Positions 39,391-51,012 of a DNA stretch of 64,000 bases are shown in pieces. How positions within the stretch are numbered: the stretch's first letter is position 1; each line of letters starts with the position of its first letter. The position numbers were made by a program, and so were the translations under genes. The stretch is taken from positions 42,842,001 through 42,906,000 of the forward strand of contig CM114271.1 of NCBI GenBank assembly GCA_050084515.1, read 5' to 3'. This DNA is from Blasia pusilla (taxonomy: Eukaryota > Marchantiophyta > Marchantiopsida > Blasiales). The notes under the pieces were generated by a model. The model made no database searches. It had not been told where the DNA came from and saw only the letters and a program-made list of their open reading frames with translations.

Positions 39391-40340
39391 AAGAGGTCAC
39401 TTAAGAGATTGGGACCTATAATTATAGTGGTTGGCGCTAGGATACAGATGCAACAAGCAAACATCCTTAGCGTCTTTCTCACCATACTCACTGTTATATA
39501 GCTGAGAGCTTGATTTACCTATGACCATTTATTACAATGTTGGTGAGGTATTGAACCTCGATGACCCTAATGAGTGGATGCAAGCATGGTTATTTTGGAG
39601 AGTTATGCCCATGGCATTTGAGAACTCGGCGATCGTGCAGTATTGGGATACTTTGAGATACGCAACTATTTGGGGAAGTGGTCGGTTATCGATCGATGAT
39701 CCGGAGGTTTCATCGGGAAGAATATGTCTACTTGCAGCATACGGTAGCTATGGTGTTGGATGTGACCATATGATGCACAATCTTGAGAGTGTGAGATGTT
39801 TTTCCATTTTCCGTTCTTTTATTGGAGGGATGCAACGGTATTGTTTGGAAGGACCATGTGCGTAATTGTGTGCCATGTCAGCTTTGTAACATTAAAATAC
39901 AGTTGATCCAAACTTAGCAATGGTTCCTAGAGGCTTACGTACATTGGATCTTGTATTATTCTGCCCGTGGTGGAGCCATGATGCTAGTTTAGGATGGGTG
40001 TTTGAAAGGGTGACATATGGCATGTCTGACATCCCCTTTCACTAGGGTTCCTTGCGGACGATGGATGTGCCTCAGATATACATAAAGTAGATACTAGGTA
40101 GTCATAGATCCTGAGTTATATGTGTAACATGGATGACAAGAAGGCAACTAATGATGGGGCCATATGAGCATCCAACTTTTTTTCTCTTAGTGTCCTAAAG
40201 ATGTGAGCCATGGTAGGTAGGGATAGATGGCTATCTGGAGTAAGAGGGACTTAACCACCAGCTAGGGGGAAAATTGAAGATATTTTGGTACTTGATCATC
40301 TCAATGTTTACATGTCATGAGTAAGTATGGTATCTTGTTG
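39391..40340 (+). other. mostly unassigned; possible second integrase fragment
   Basis: Around 39800-39890 a plus frame reads WKDHVRNCVPCQLCN, which resembles the C..C half of a gypsy integrase zinc finger (V..C..CQ..K). If so, it is a second, displaced integrase copy, because zinc-binding sequence already occurs at 38.8 kb. The rest of this stretch shows nothing recognisable. Confidence 0.3.
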
Positions 40341-40348
40341 ATGAAATC

Positions 40349-41515
40349 GTGAAATCACTTAAAGAGCATATGTTACCCCAAAGGAACATAGTGCCAAAAA
40401 TTCTCTATTTATCCAAAAAGCGAGTGGGGAAGTTGGGTTTAGATTACAACGTGATCCATATCCACATGGGTATATATTATTTCATGGAGATTTTAAGTAC
40501 TCGTGAGTTAGACACATGGAGGACTCAAAGGCATGGAAGCATGTGGAATACCTATATTCTTCCTTTAATAGAGAGAAGAGGGATTTTTGGTTTGGCTTAG
40601 ATGGCTTAAATCCTCGATGAAAAAACGACAAGTTCATGGTCGACTTGGCATGTATTGTTAGTGAATTACAACTTGCCCCCGTGGTTGCAAACCAAACTTT
40701 TTTTTTCCTCCAATTGAAACTAATCATCATGAGCAAAGAAAGTATCACTAGGAAGAACATCCACACATCCTTGGCTCCACTTATAGAGGAGTTTAAACAA
40801 TTGTGGAAGGACGTTTAATTTCACGACATGAGACAATTGAATGGTGAGTGGAAAATTACTTTTAGAGCCCTCATATATATTATGAACCATCAATAACTAC
40901 CCAAGTTATGGATTAATATTTGGACAAAGTTATGGTGGCAAGCTTGCTTGTACCTTATGTGGGAAAAATGTTGATTCCAACTTCTCCAAAGAGTGTGGAA
41001 CACCAATATATGGTGGTCATCGGCATCATTTCCAAAGGGATCCTAACTATAGGGGCATAAATTATGCTTCACTTTTTGAAAGAAAGAACTTGAACCACTT
41101 CTACATAGAATTGAGGTTGTAGAAATTCTAAAATGGGCGAAAGAGAAGTACATGTACGACAAGAGTGAGGGTCGAGAAGATGGTCCTCTAGACCCTTCTA
41201 AGAGAACATATGTGAAGCGAAAAGGAGTGTTGTTTGATCTACCTCATTGGGAAGTATCCTTCAAAAACAAGTTGAGAGAATCGTAAAGTAATTTTGAGGT
41301 TTTTTTTTGTAAATTAAATATTTCATATGGTCTATCCTTGATCGTGATGAGTCAATAACACTACTAATTTGATGTACTTTAGATATTATGCACGTGGACA
41401 AGAATATCGTAGAGAATGTAGTAAGAAAAATCTTTGGGGTTAAAGACATAGTGGAAGTGCGTCAAGAATTGGAGAAGAGGGGAATCCAACGCTGCATATG
41501 GACAAAGTTTGTGTC
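40349..41515 (+). pseudogene. CACTA (En/Spm) TNP2-like transposase relic
   Basis: Several frames give pieces in TNP2 order: EDSKAWKHVEYLY followed by KRDFWFGLDGLNP (near 40510-40610; equivalent to D.EAWK.FD......NVRLGL..DGFNPF), LIIMSKESITRKNIHTSLAPL (40725-40785), RKGVLFDLPHWE (41218-41253) and, after a possible intron, IMHVDKNIVENVVRKIFGVKD (41386-41450; equivalent to DVMHIEKNV.DNI...L). Frameshifts and stops show it is inactive. CACTA termini were not identified. Confidence 0.7.
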
Positions 41516-41559
41516 TATAGACACGTCAATATCCGTGGACTTACGGCTGTCCTATAGAA

Positions 41560-42080
41560 ATAATTTTCCATGTGGGCCCCATATCCCCACAAAAAAATGC
41601 ATTCATGCATATACCTCGAGACCACATAACAAAATCAACGTAAAAATGGCTCACGCGGCCAAGTCCACTCTCAAATCTACATCAGTATATTGAGCCACAT
41701 CCACGCTATGGTATGAGGGAATTCGAATGCTACCATCTTAGTTCCCACACACACACAAGCAAGAGAGGTACTCTAAAGGCTCAACATGAGAAATATAGCT
41801 GGAGAAAGCCATCTCTTTCTCTCTTATATCCTTGGGAAGAGCCAAAAGGCTTCCCCCAAACATAGCTTCTACAACAATAACCTACGATCACGGGTTATCG
41901 GATGACTGTTGACTCGGTCAATGGATCACCAAGACAAAAATAGCAAAGAAGAGGATTTTTCATAAAAAATTATCCCAACGTAATGGATGTGTGATAACCT
42001 CATCCGACACCTCAAGAGAAAGTTACACCCAAATCACATGTTGACCATCTATCTTGTTGACGTGGTAGAACTCTCTACAT
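41560..42080 (+). repeat. dispersed repeat, copy 2
   Basis: This diverged copy of the repeat at 11344-11800 has the same block order: an AATCTACATCA block, AACATGAGAAA, GAGAAAGCCATCT, CTTATATCC, GGGAAGAGCC..AAGGCTTCCC and the GGTTAT..GGATGAC block. It lies between the CACTA relic and the MULE unit. Confidence 0.5.
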
Positions 42081-42607
42081 GTCTACTTGCTAAGATGTGG
42101 CAAAGTAGAGTTTGTTGTTGTGATGACTCAAGATGTTGCGAGAGTGACTGAGCCATAGAGAGGTGAATTTGAGATAGACCATGGGAGGAGAATAATGGCC
42201 GCTAGTCCAGGATTCCCCAATCTTTCACATTATTGAAGGTACTACACACACTGTCAATGGTGCGTGGATGAACAACGATGCCCATAGGTGGCACATATAT
42301 ATTGACATCACAAGGAGTTGGAGAGGCAAGGTGATGCAACGATCACATTGGCAATATTCGCCGATAGTGTTAGCTAGCCATGAGAGTTTTTGAAAGGGAG
42401 CATCCATGCAAAGGACATCCCAATAGCAGATAATCCTACTGGGGGACATGCTATAATTGGTGTCTGGTCCCATGGTATTGGTGCTAAGATCTCTTCATCA
42501 TTGTGGGATATGAGCAGGGATGTGTAGATGAGTTCCGACAAGGTAATGAGTTAGGAGTGGATCCATACTTCTATTCTAGGATAGAAAAAAGCAGGTGGTG
42601 ACGAGAA
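42081..42607. other. stretch without recognisable gene, left of MULE copy A
   Basis: No known motif. Homology between the two MULE-related copies starts at about 42608, so this is the flank of copy A, or sequence that replaced its left end. Confidence 0.4.
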
Positions 42608-44141
42608 TTGGGGATGTCGTCCCTACCTGCGGCCACTGCATCATAGAGCAGACGTAGATCTTTCTTGGTTATGTCCTCAGGGTTGTTGAAGTCCAGCCAG
42701 ATCGGGCAATTCTCCACCTTCCAATCAGACATGCTTTGAGCCATCTCCATGTCGTACATGGAAAATGTCTCTCCATCAGGCAAAGAAGCCCACAATTTGC
42801 AGGCTGCCGGTATTTTTTGCCATATACCTGCATTCTTACAATGGACGAGGTACCTGAATACCATAAGTTGGGTAGCTCTTAGTTTAGATGCATCGGCCGT
42901 CTGTTCCTGAAGATCTCGCTTATTCTTTGCGAAACCCCTTTTCTTCGCCTCTATTTCTTCATCAAGGTTTGCCTGAGGGTGGATCCTATCCTTGAACATC
43001 GTCTTGAAACCTGGGTTTTTTATGGGCTTGTCCCGCATGTCATACAGCCAAAGTTCAAAATCTTCAACACTCTCTAGGTTTGCTTCCTGCGGAACTGGCT
43101 CTATTCTTTTCAGCTCCACTTGGAGACCCGCCAGCATGGACTTCCCGAGAAGCCACAACGCGTCCTAGAATGACCGATCACGGAGCCAGTGGGAGATCAC
43201 TGGATTAGAGACACCCGGAGGATGGTGTACCTGTTTGGGCCTCTATGCCCTCGAGAGTGATTTTCATCAGTCGGATTCTCCTAAATTCCGAAATTCCAGA
43301 CAAGGAAAATCGATGCACGCAATTGAGAGACACTTTCTCCCCAATCTGACCTTGCGGATCTTCATCCCTCTTCCGGTGGCGCTTGATTATCGCTTTCAGC
43401 TCCTTGTAGAAATCGGGGCCAAGTTTGGGGTTGAGAATGGCAATGTAGCGCTGCATCTTGCTTCCTGTGTACTTCGTAGCTGCAGATACTGCATCTTGGA
43501 TGAACTTAGCATGCTCATACACAGACATTTTCTCCCTCCGCTCCAGCTCCAATGCAGCGCTCTTCTTGGCGGCATGTATCTTCGACCAGCAAAGGATTGT
43601 CACTACTGCATCTTGGGAAATAAATGTATTTGCCCAAGTCTTTTTTTTTTATTTGAGCACCCTTTGCCAACATCTCATTTACAAGGGCGTCGCCCAAGAA
43701 CCCCTTGTACTCTACCGGGTGCGTCGTTAGCACTTTCTTCACCTGATCGTAATCTTGGATCTAGTGGTGGGTGACATTCCCCTCTGATACAATCCTGCAC
43801 ATCCAAACTCAATATAAGAAATTTTGCAAGCTACATGGGTTCTTGCAACCCGTCGAACTCCGACAGGTTGTCACAGCTCATGGTCGAAATGGTAGCTACG
43901 AGCTAAATTTTGCAACCCATCGGAGTCCGACGGATTGCATTCAGATTTGTGATTGTGTGGTTTCAAGCTGTCGGAATCTGACGGGTTGTCTGATAATTTG
44001 TATGTAGAGAGTGGTCTCCACGAGAAAAGTGAACATATCAACCCGTTGGAGTCCGACAGGTTGCGCAATTTCAATTAAAACTGCAATTTGACGCCAAAAA
44101 TCTAGCTCCCCTACTACAATCACCTTCCCGTGTCAGCGAAT

Positions 44142-44489
44142 GCAACCTGTCGGACTCCGACAAGTTGGTTTTGGCCAAAAACATCCAAAAACAGCTGCCA
44201 GTCAAGCAACTTGTCGGACTCCGACGAGTTGCTTTCTTCCAAAAACATCCAAAAACAATGGTTAGTCGAGCAACTCGTCGGACTCCGACAAGTTGCTTTC
44301 GGCCAAAAATATCCTAAACCAATGGTCAATCGAACAACTCGTCGGACTCCGAAGAGTTGCTTTCCGCCAAAAACATCCTAAACCAGTGGTCAGTCGAACA
44401 ACTCGTCAGACTCTGACGAGTTGCTTTTGACCAAAAACATCCCAAAAATAGTGGCGTGTGAAACAACTCGTCGGAGTCCGACAATTTGC
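44142..44489. repeat. 64-bp-period palindrome array in an intron, copy A
   Basis: Six units start at 44142, 44207, 44271, 44335, 44399 and 44464 (steps 65, 64, 64, 64, 65). Each holds a palindrome of the type CAACTCGTCGG-A.T-CCGACGAGTTGC followed by a spacer with GGCCAAAAACATCC. The matching intron of copy B has only three such units. Confidence 0.93.
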
Positions 44490-44601
44490 AGCAAGAGGAA
44501 ACTTACGTGTTCATGGCATGCATGGCCATCTCCACCGTCGCCATGTGATGAGGGTATGGATGAAGCACGACCGCCTTCACGCAAAAATGCGCCTCCAATG
44601 A

Positions 44602-45083
44602 GTTTGGGCGCTCCTCTGCAAACTGGGTCCACGACATGAACCTTTGGTTTCCATCCTAGATGAAGAAATACAGGTTCGACATCCAGTTGAATTTCGTCCC
44701 CTCAATCACCCTTATGAATTCCTGATCTCTCATCCTCCAGAATGTGTCGAGCGCTTCTAAGTCCTCCTCCGTAACCAGCGCTTGGGTTCCATGTTCATCG
44801 TAAGGCTGAAAATAGAATGGAGGGAAGCTGTCGACGTAGGATGTTTGGGCGCTCCTCTGCAAACTGGGTCCACGACATGAACCTTTGGTTTCCATCCTAG
44901 ATGAAGAAATACAGGTTCCACATCCAGCTGAATTCCGTCCCCTCAATCACCCTTATGAATTCTTGATCTCTCATCCTCCAGAATGTGTCGAGCGCTTCTA
45001 AGTCCTCCTCCGTAACCAGCGCTTGGGTTCCATGTTCATCGTAAGGCTGAAAATAGAATGGAGGGAAGCTGTCGACGTAGGAT
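44602..45083. repeat. 241-bp tandem duplication in the ParB-like exon, copy A
   Basis: 44602-44842 is repeated almost exactly at 44843-45083 (both begin GTTTGGGCGCTCCTCTGC). The duplicated segment covers the YVDSFPPFYFQPYDE...WRMRDQEF part of the ParB-like exon. Copy B has a single version. The few differences between duplicates mean that the event is recent compared with the A/B divergence. Confidence 0.92.
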
Positions 45084-46292
45084 GTTGTCGCTGCCGATTG
45101 TTTCAGCTTCACAATATCCTCGTTAGACTGAATTTGGCGGACGTACTCCATTGTTCACAATCGGCAAAGTGGAATTCTCGGGGCGTTCTGGCCCTCCATC
45201 ACTGCCATCTGCTTTACCACCTCTCACAACGAGGACAAGGTCAATAAGCTACACTGAATTGCCAATGAATTGCAACATGGGTCTTCACATAACTCAAAGA
45301 ACAAAGATCGTATCTTACCCGCTCTAAGACTGGGTCGGTGTCTTGGCTAGCCAACTGCTCTGGGACAGCAGCTGGCAAGTCCACTGGAAACTTGTCGATC
45401 CGATAGAGGTCAATTTCTTCCGCCGGGCTTAGAGACAAGGAGGATCGCTCTCATGCTTCTTCAGCGATGTCCACCATCTCCACGCTGGCGGTCCTCATGA
45501 CCTCATCGTCCGTCACTTGAACTTCGGCTGTTTCCGCTATATTGATTGTGTCCCCGGACTTCATCGGGGACATTTCCTGCATCTCAACATTTCGGTTGGA
45601 CGGCCGGGCTTTCTTCAATGGAAATCACTTTTTCCCTCCGAGCTTTTGCCAATTCTGCTCTTCTCACCGACGCGTCCAGACGCTTATTTTCACGCTTTTT
45701 GTCGACGATCCTTTTCTTCAAGGCCTCTGACGCCTCAGCCTCTGCATCCTACTTTTCGAGTGCCTCCTTTACACGTTTTGCAAGAAGCTCTTGCTTGTGC
45801 ATCTCTGCTTCCCTTTCCCGCTCCTTGATTTCTTGCTGCCTTATCTCATTTGGCCAAACGAGGCCCTGGAGATGGTGACGTAAGAGTCCTCATGGAATTG
45901 GGAGTGAAGCTCCCAGCCTTGTTTCCTTGAGATTTTTTCCTTGTCATTGTTCCCAAAAATGCCTCCTATGGACAAGGAAATTGCTCTCTGTGCACGAGGA
46001 GTCGCCTTGCTAATGTCGTGATGAGTTGCCTTGATGAGTAGCTTGAATCGTCTCGCAATCGTCTCGCGATCGTTTGCTCGAATCGTCTCGCGATGAGTCA
46101 CGGTGTAAAGCGCCCCTTGGTATCTAGTCAGCTGTTGCGCGGAAGAGCAATTGAGATCGCGAAACAAAAAACCGGAAATGAGCGAACCCTCGCCTATTTA
46201 TACTTTTCAAGCCGTTGGGCTGAGTGTTGGGTCGCATTGTCGTTCCAACGGCGACGTGTCGGTCGTTATGGAAGTCTGGACGTGAAAAACAC

Positions 46293-46980
46293 CAACCCGA
46301 CGGCTTCGACGGGTTGCACGCTTCCCGCGGATTTGAGGCATCCATCCTCCTGGCAACCCGTCGGAGACCGACAGGATGCGCGCCTTCGCCGTCTTCCGAC
46401 AAGAACGCGAGGTACCCGCGCAACCCGTCGGAGACCGGTGGGTTGCATGCTTCCCTCGTCTTGGGATAACAAGGCGGGCTACCCGCGCAACTCATCGCGG
46501 GCCGACAGGTTGCACGCTTCCTTCATGTAAGCGTTACAAGGCAAGGCACTTGCGCAACCCATCTGAGGTCGACGGGTTGCGCGCCTCCGCTGTCTTCGGG
46601 CAAGAAGGCGCGGCACGCGCGCAACTCGTCGGAGACCGACGGGTTGCACGCTTCCTTCATGTAAGTGTTACAAGGTGAGGCACTTGCGCAACCCATTTAA
46701 GGCCGACGGGTTTCGTGCCTCCGCCGTCTTCGGGCAAGAAGGCGCGGCACCCGCGCAACTCGTCAGAGACCGACGCGTTGCACGCTTCCTTCATGTTAGC
46801 GTTACGAGGTGAGGCAATTGCGCAACCCGTCCAAAGCCGACAGGTTGTACGCTTTGCTTATCTTGGGGTTATAGGTGAGGTACCAGGGCAACCCGTCGGT
46901 TAGCGACAGGTTGCACGCTTTTCTATCCCTTGCGACAACGCATAGTTCCGAGGCAACCCATTGCAATCCGACGGGTCACA
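46293..46980. repeat. 67-bp-period palindrome array between divergent genes, copy A
   Basis: Palindromes start at 46293, 46354, 46421, 46488, 46555, 46622, 46689, 46756, 46823, 46889 and 46954: steps of 61, then seven exact steps of 67, then 66 and 65. Spacers alternate between a GCGCCTCCGC..TCTTCGGGCAAG type and a ACGCTTCCTTCATGTAAG type over the middle units, showing a 134-bp higher-order unit. The array occupies the probable shared promoter region of the minus ParB-like gene and the plus transposase gene. Confidence 0.95.
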
Positions 46981-47400
46981 AGATCTACCTTGAGTTGGAA
47001 AATCCCGCAAAAGTCCCCAAAAATTGGTTGCCTTAGCATATGCAAGCGATATCTCATGTTTGATGCTAGCAAAATCGACTCAAAAGACCATTGGTCAGCA
47101 AGAAGGGGGTACCAACCCAACGGACTCCGACGGGTTCCAACAAATAGAGGTGGGTGCTTCGCAACCAACGTCTCTGATTCCCAAATTTTGCAACCCACCT
47201 GACTCCGACAGGTTGCAAAAAAATTGAATCCATTGTGTCAGACATTCTCACCTACCAAACTTCATCTTGTCAGTCAAATTCTGTCAGGAGAATGTGAGTC
47301 CCTATTCACTATAAATTAAACATTCTCATTCTCATTCTCATACCCATTCCCATTTTTATCATCATTCTTATTCTCAATCTCCTCCCGGTGGAATCTTCTG
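46981..47400 (+). other. spacer upstream of MULE transposase, copy A
   Basis: Two more palindrome copies lie here (about 47111 and 47190), then a short run of CATTCTCATTCTCAT-like repeats (47321-47380). No coding sequence was recognised. Confidence 0.5.
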
Positions 47401-50283
47401 GGAATGGATAATTATGTGAAGCTCACTTGTGGCAGTCATCTAGCGGCCCTTCCTCAATCAGAAATCGTTCAACCGCAAGCTCGTGAGTCTTTCATAGCAG
47501 TGGATGAAATTTTTCTCTCTGTTCGATTTCTTCTCCAAATTGGAACCATCTTTGTATCCAAGGATGTTAGGGTGGACGGTACGGAAGACATAATAGTGCT
47601 TCAATTCCAGTGAAGACTAGTGCTTCAATTCCAGATGGTCCTTGAATTTTCTCCCGCCGCCAATGCGTTGGAACCCTCGAGTGTAGAAGTCCAGCATGCC
47701 CAGATCTAGAGCGCAACGGGCGGGTCAATACGTTGCAATTCCCCCCAAGAATGCAGAAACTCCATATGAGGTCGGTGCCACCACACCGCCGGGAGGCCAT
47801 CGATGTCCTCATTGTCAGGCATCCCCTTTCTGCATTGGAGCGTGTCCTGCATACATATTTTTCATTGTCCACGACTTGGGATCCACGTCACACTACACAA
47901 GGTTGGCAGTTCATGTTGGCTCCCACGCTCATCTTGTGACTGATGCAATTCAGAGACACATCAAGGAGGATGTGGCGAAGAAAGTGATCAAGCTCACAAC
48001 ACCATCACAAATTTGTGAACAATTGCTTGGAATCCCTAGACAGGGCGAGATCACGGCTGCAGAGGAGAAACAACTCCGGGAAAATCTCGCATTTCTCGCT
48101 AATCCTTAATACTTCCAGAATTTTTGCTACGTCAAATACTAGTACTGGATGGAAAGACGGCCAAAATGGATGCCATTGTCAGAATCAAGGCCAACTCTAG
48201 ATTTCCATTCATTCATAGATGGCAGTTCATGGGCCAGGGAGTCGAAGGATCCAGGGCCTATGTCTTCAAAATATCAACGACAGGTCCGTCAAGTGGCCTC
48301 GATCTTATAGATTGAATGAGGGAAGGGGAAGATCTTTACGGCAGCTGGGTAAGCTTTGATATTTGCTATAGAGTGCTGAACGGATAGTTGACAATGGGTG
48401 CTCACGCTTATGACCATGTGGAGAAGGGACTCAAAACTATATATTTATTTGAAGTAAAAGCAGAAGACGTTGGCAGTTTGAAGATGTGCTCGTTACTCTT
48501 ATTGGAGGTGGTGAAGGAAAAGAAAAGGCCACCTCCGGAAATTGATGGGTTCATGGCGGACAATGCACAACGTGGGTGGATTGCTATCAGGGAAGTATTC
48601 TAGGGTGGAGAGGTTCAACCGGAGAGGGAAAGGTCGGATGCTTTCCATTGGCAATAGTGTGTGACCCGGTACACCAAATCTTGCATCAAGGAGAATGAGA
48701 GGACAAAGCATGTCACTGTACTCCAACGCTGCAAGGATAGCAAAACCTTGAAATAGGCCAAGGAATGCCAAGAAGAACTTGATGGGTGGTGGAGGAAGCA
48801 TGCGATTGAGGGGAAGTACAAAGAGTTATGCTCTTGGCTGAGTTGGTGGACTATACGTATGAGACAATGGGGAAACTTCATACGGCAGGTGAGTTCACTA
48901 TTTTGTCTTGTCAAGCTCACGTTGAGAATTGCTTGAAAAGTTGCAGCTCAAGTTCAGAAGTGTGGGCACTATAGGGATTTCAAACCAAAGAAACCAAGCA
49001 ACTTGACGGATGCGACAGGTTGCCCGAGTGTGCAACCTATCAGAAACAGACAGGTTGGCCGAGTGTGCAACCAGTCGAAAACCGACAGGTTGCATCAATA
49101 ATTTTGGTGCAACCCGCATACAAGTATGCAAGTTGCATGTATACAAGGCCTGAAAATAGTTCGACCCGGATGGGTTTCGGATGACTTGCACTTGGATCTT
49201 CCAGCCCGGAGTGGCCAAAGGTTCTTGCAACCTGTCGGAATCAAACGGGTTGCAGTAGGTGCTTCCTGGGTGTTGCAACAGATTGGGACCCGATGGGTCG
49301 CAGAGTCGTTCATGGGATGCCTCGGCCTTGCAGCCCGTTTGGTTCCGACAGGTAGCTGATTTCTTTGACTTTTGAGTTATTTTCATTCCCTTCTCACACT
49401 GCCGTCGTTGCAGGGATGGAACATTTATGAAAATGCCCTCTGCCCCAACACAAGTGGAGCAAAAAGTGTTCATTCCTCCTGGAGGTCGTCACAACCATGC
49501 CAAAGAATTTCACTTGTGGAGGCATGCCGACAAGACCAGGCAAGAGCAATGCTACAGTCTGCAGCATCCCATATCTTCCTCACAAAAGGCATAACAAAAG
49601 GAAGGGGGCCTTCGATCTACGAGCTCTATGTCAGGGCGGCTATGAGATCGAGTGATGAAAAACTCTATGTGGAAGCCTTCAACCAGTGCATAGCAAGAAC
49701 TCCCCTCGAGCAAGACGTACACATTGGTGGGGATATTCGTGGGCGCGTTTCAAGACGTCCCATACAGATGGTGGTAGAGCAGTCCGAGCGAGACTCGTGG
49801 AGACCAGATAAGTATCTTGACTTCAGGAAAGTGAAGAGGCATCATCGAGGAACGAATCCGGTGATTGATTTGGATGAGGAAATCACGCTGCCCAAGTATT
49901 CGGGGACCCCGGACTGCTCCCAAATCCATGATGGAGTAACTTCTCCAAAATCAGTGAATGTTTTATTTCAAAAGCCAAAAATGGAGATCATCGCCACCAA
50001 AGATGTACACAGTGGCAATGGAATAGGAAGGATGTATTTGGTGAGGAACAACACTATAAATTCAAGTATCATAGGGATGTATGTGGTGCACATCTGTTGC
50101 TTTCCCACATGTTCATGTGATGACTTTGTCCAAAGAGAGACAAGTGGCAAAAGGTATTTCCCTTGTAAGGCCATGTACTATGTGTTGCTTGTAGTTTTAA
50201 GAGAGTCGGAAGTAGGAGTAGGAATCCACCAACCAATTCTGTCCCTCAAAGAAGTGCGAAGTACTTTAAACAAACCACTTTGA
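47400..50283 (+). pseudogene. MULE transposase relic, copy A
   Basis: Plus-strand pieces in order: CPHC...CIGACPAYIFF and LAVHVGSHAHLVTDAIQRH (47800-47960), which look like a C..C...HxGxHxH zinc finger of the WRKY/GCM1 kind found in some MULEs; a DDE-like core with YLFEVKAEDVG and GFMADNAQRGWIAIREVF (48440-48600), SDAFHWQ (equivalent to C.WH), and SWLSWWTIRMRQWGNF (48830-48880); and a C-terminal frame 49372-50283 with ERDSWRPDKYLDFR and a SWIM-like CSCDDF...FPCKAMYY. The SWIM His is replaced by Ala. Stops after the AIREVF block and an internal deletion mark it as dead. An intron near 48.9-49.4 kb holds seven palindromes. Confidence 0.7.
48990..49360. repeat. cluster of degenerate palindromes in MULE intron, copy A
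   Basis: About seven GCAAC.....GGTTGC palindromes occur at irregular spacing (for example at 49001, 49039, 49069, 49228 and 49328) in what looks like the intron before the terminal exon, whose acceptor is GTCGTTGCAG at about 49405-49414. Confidence 0.75.
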
Positions 50284-51000
50284 GGATGCAAAATAAAGTT
50301 TTAGATTGTACTTTCATTTGTCCAGAACCTTCACTTTGAGCTTGAACTCCATTCAACCCAGGGCAAATGATAGATTTTTTCCAGACCTTGGATGGAAAAA
50401 GTGATTGGTTCCACACTTATGATTCCACTGATTTTTCAGTTTTTTAAATTTGGTGCAATTTGCAACTCGTCGAACTCGGATGGGTTGCCAAAATATGGAA
50501 TAGGAAAAAAAAAACTGTGGGAGTGCTTAAGAACTGAGCAAAAAAGTGCAAAAAAAATCACACAAAAAGTTTCCTCTCTTCAAATCACATGAAACTCTCT
50601 TCAAAAAAAAGTATCTCTTTGGGTTGAAGGTAGTTTCCTCTCTCCTCTCTCCTTTCTTCCTCTCTTCCTCTCCTCTTACCGCACCTCACGTGTCGAAATC
50701 CGACAGGTTGCTTGGAAGTGGTTAAGAAGAGGCAGTGGTCAAAAAGTGAAAAGTTGCAACCCGTGAGAATCCGATGGGTTGCAAAATAAACTCTTGGAGT
50801 ACATAGATGATCACAATCGACAAGACCAAAAAAGATATTCAGCAAACTTTTACAAACACCATAATCGTTCAAAAAAATCTTGTGCTTTATAACATCCGAA
50901 GGAAGCTCGGAACTGTACATTTGATCTATTCTATGAATTCTTGTGCCTCATCATCAAATAAATCCCTACTCCAAAACGTTGTAGTCAAGTTGGGTCCTTG
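50284..51000. other. 3' flank of MULE copy A
   Basis: Downstream of the transposase stop are shared 3' sequences (also after copy B at 59257-59670), including a purine/pyrimidine-rich TTTCCTCTCTCCTCTC stretch, and three more palindromes near 50460, 50690 and 50757. Bases from about 50690 on have no match after copy B, where gypsy sequence starts instead. Confidence 0.6.
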
Positions 51001-51012
51001 AGTTCTTTAAAT

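Larger units (their letters stand above)
42608..46130 (-). pseudogene. ParB/Srx-like protein gene of the MULE unit, copy A
   Basis: Minus-strand exons, 5' to 3': an N-terminal charged region (about 46130-45319), the ParB-like exon (about 45240-44500, containing PRIPL.RL.TMEYVRQIQS and, after a stop, DGN.RFMSWTQF), a helical middle exon (43790-43205) and a downstream part (43158-42608) with WLLGKSMLAGLQ and DDIPN. The intron at 43.79-44.49 kb is packed with palindromes. Stops, frameshifts and an internal 241-bp duplication destroy the frame. The gene is cut at 42608, so the methylase-like end seen in copy B is absent. Homology to ParB/sulfiredoxin folds rests on motif pattern only. Confidence 0.55.
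42608..51000. mobile_element. MULE-related composite unit, copy A
   Basis: Copy A contains a minus-strand ParB-like gene relic (42608-46130), a 67-bp palindrome array (46293-46980) and a plus-strand MULE transposase relic (47400-50283). It is collinear with copy B (51000-59670) apart from local expansions and deletions. Relative to B it lacks the methylase-like 3' exon, carries a 241-bp tandem duplication, has longer palindrome arrays and lacks about 640 bp of the transposase C-terminal exon. I did not find terminal inverted repeats; the right edge is placed only roughly, before the methylase-like exon of B at 51013. Confidence 0.7.

Noticed and set aside
46293-46980. CRISPR-like regular repeats with spacers
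   Set aside because: The spacers themselves are homologous to each other, the repeats are long palindromes within a tandem 67-bp unit, the context is plant nuclear mobile DNA, and there are no cas genes.
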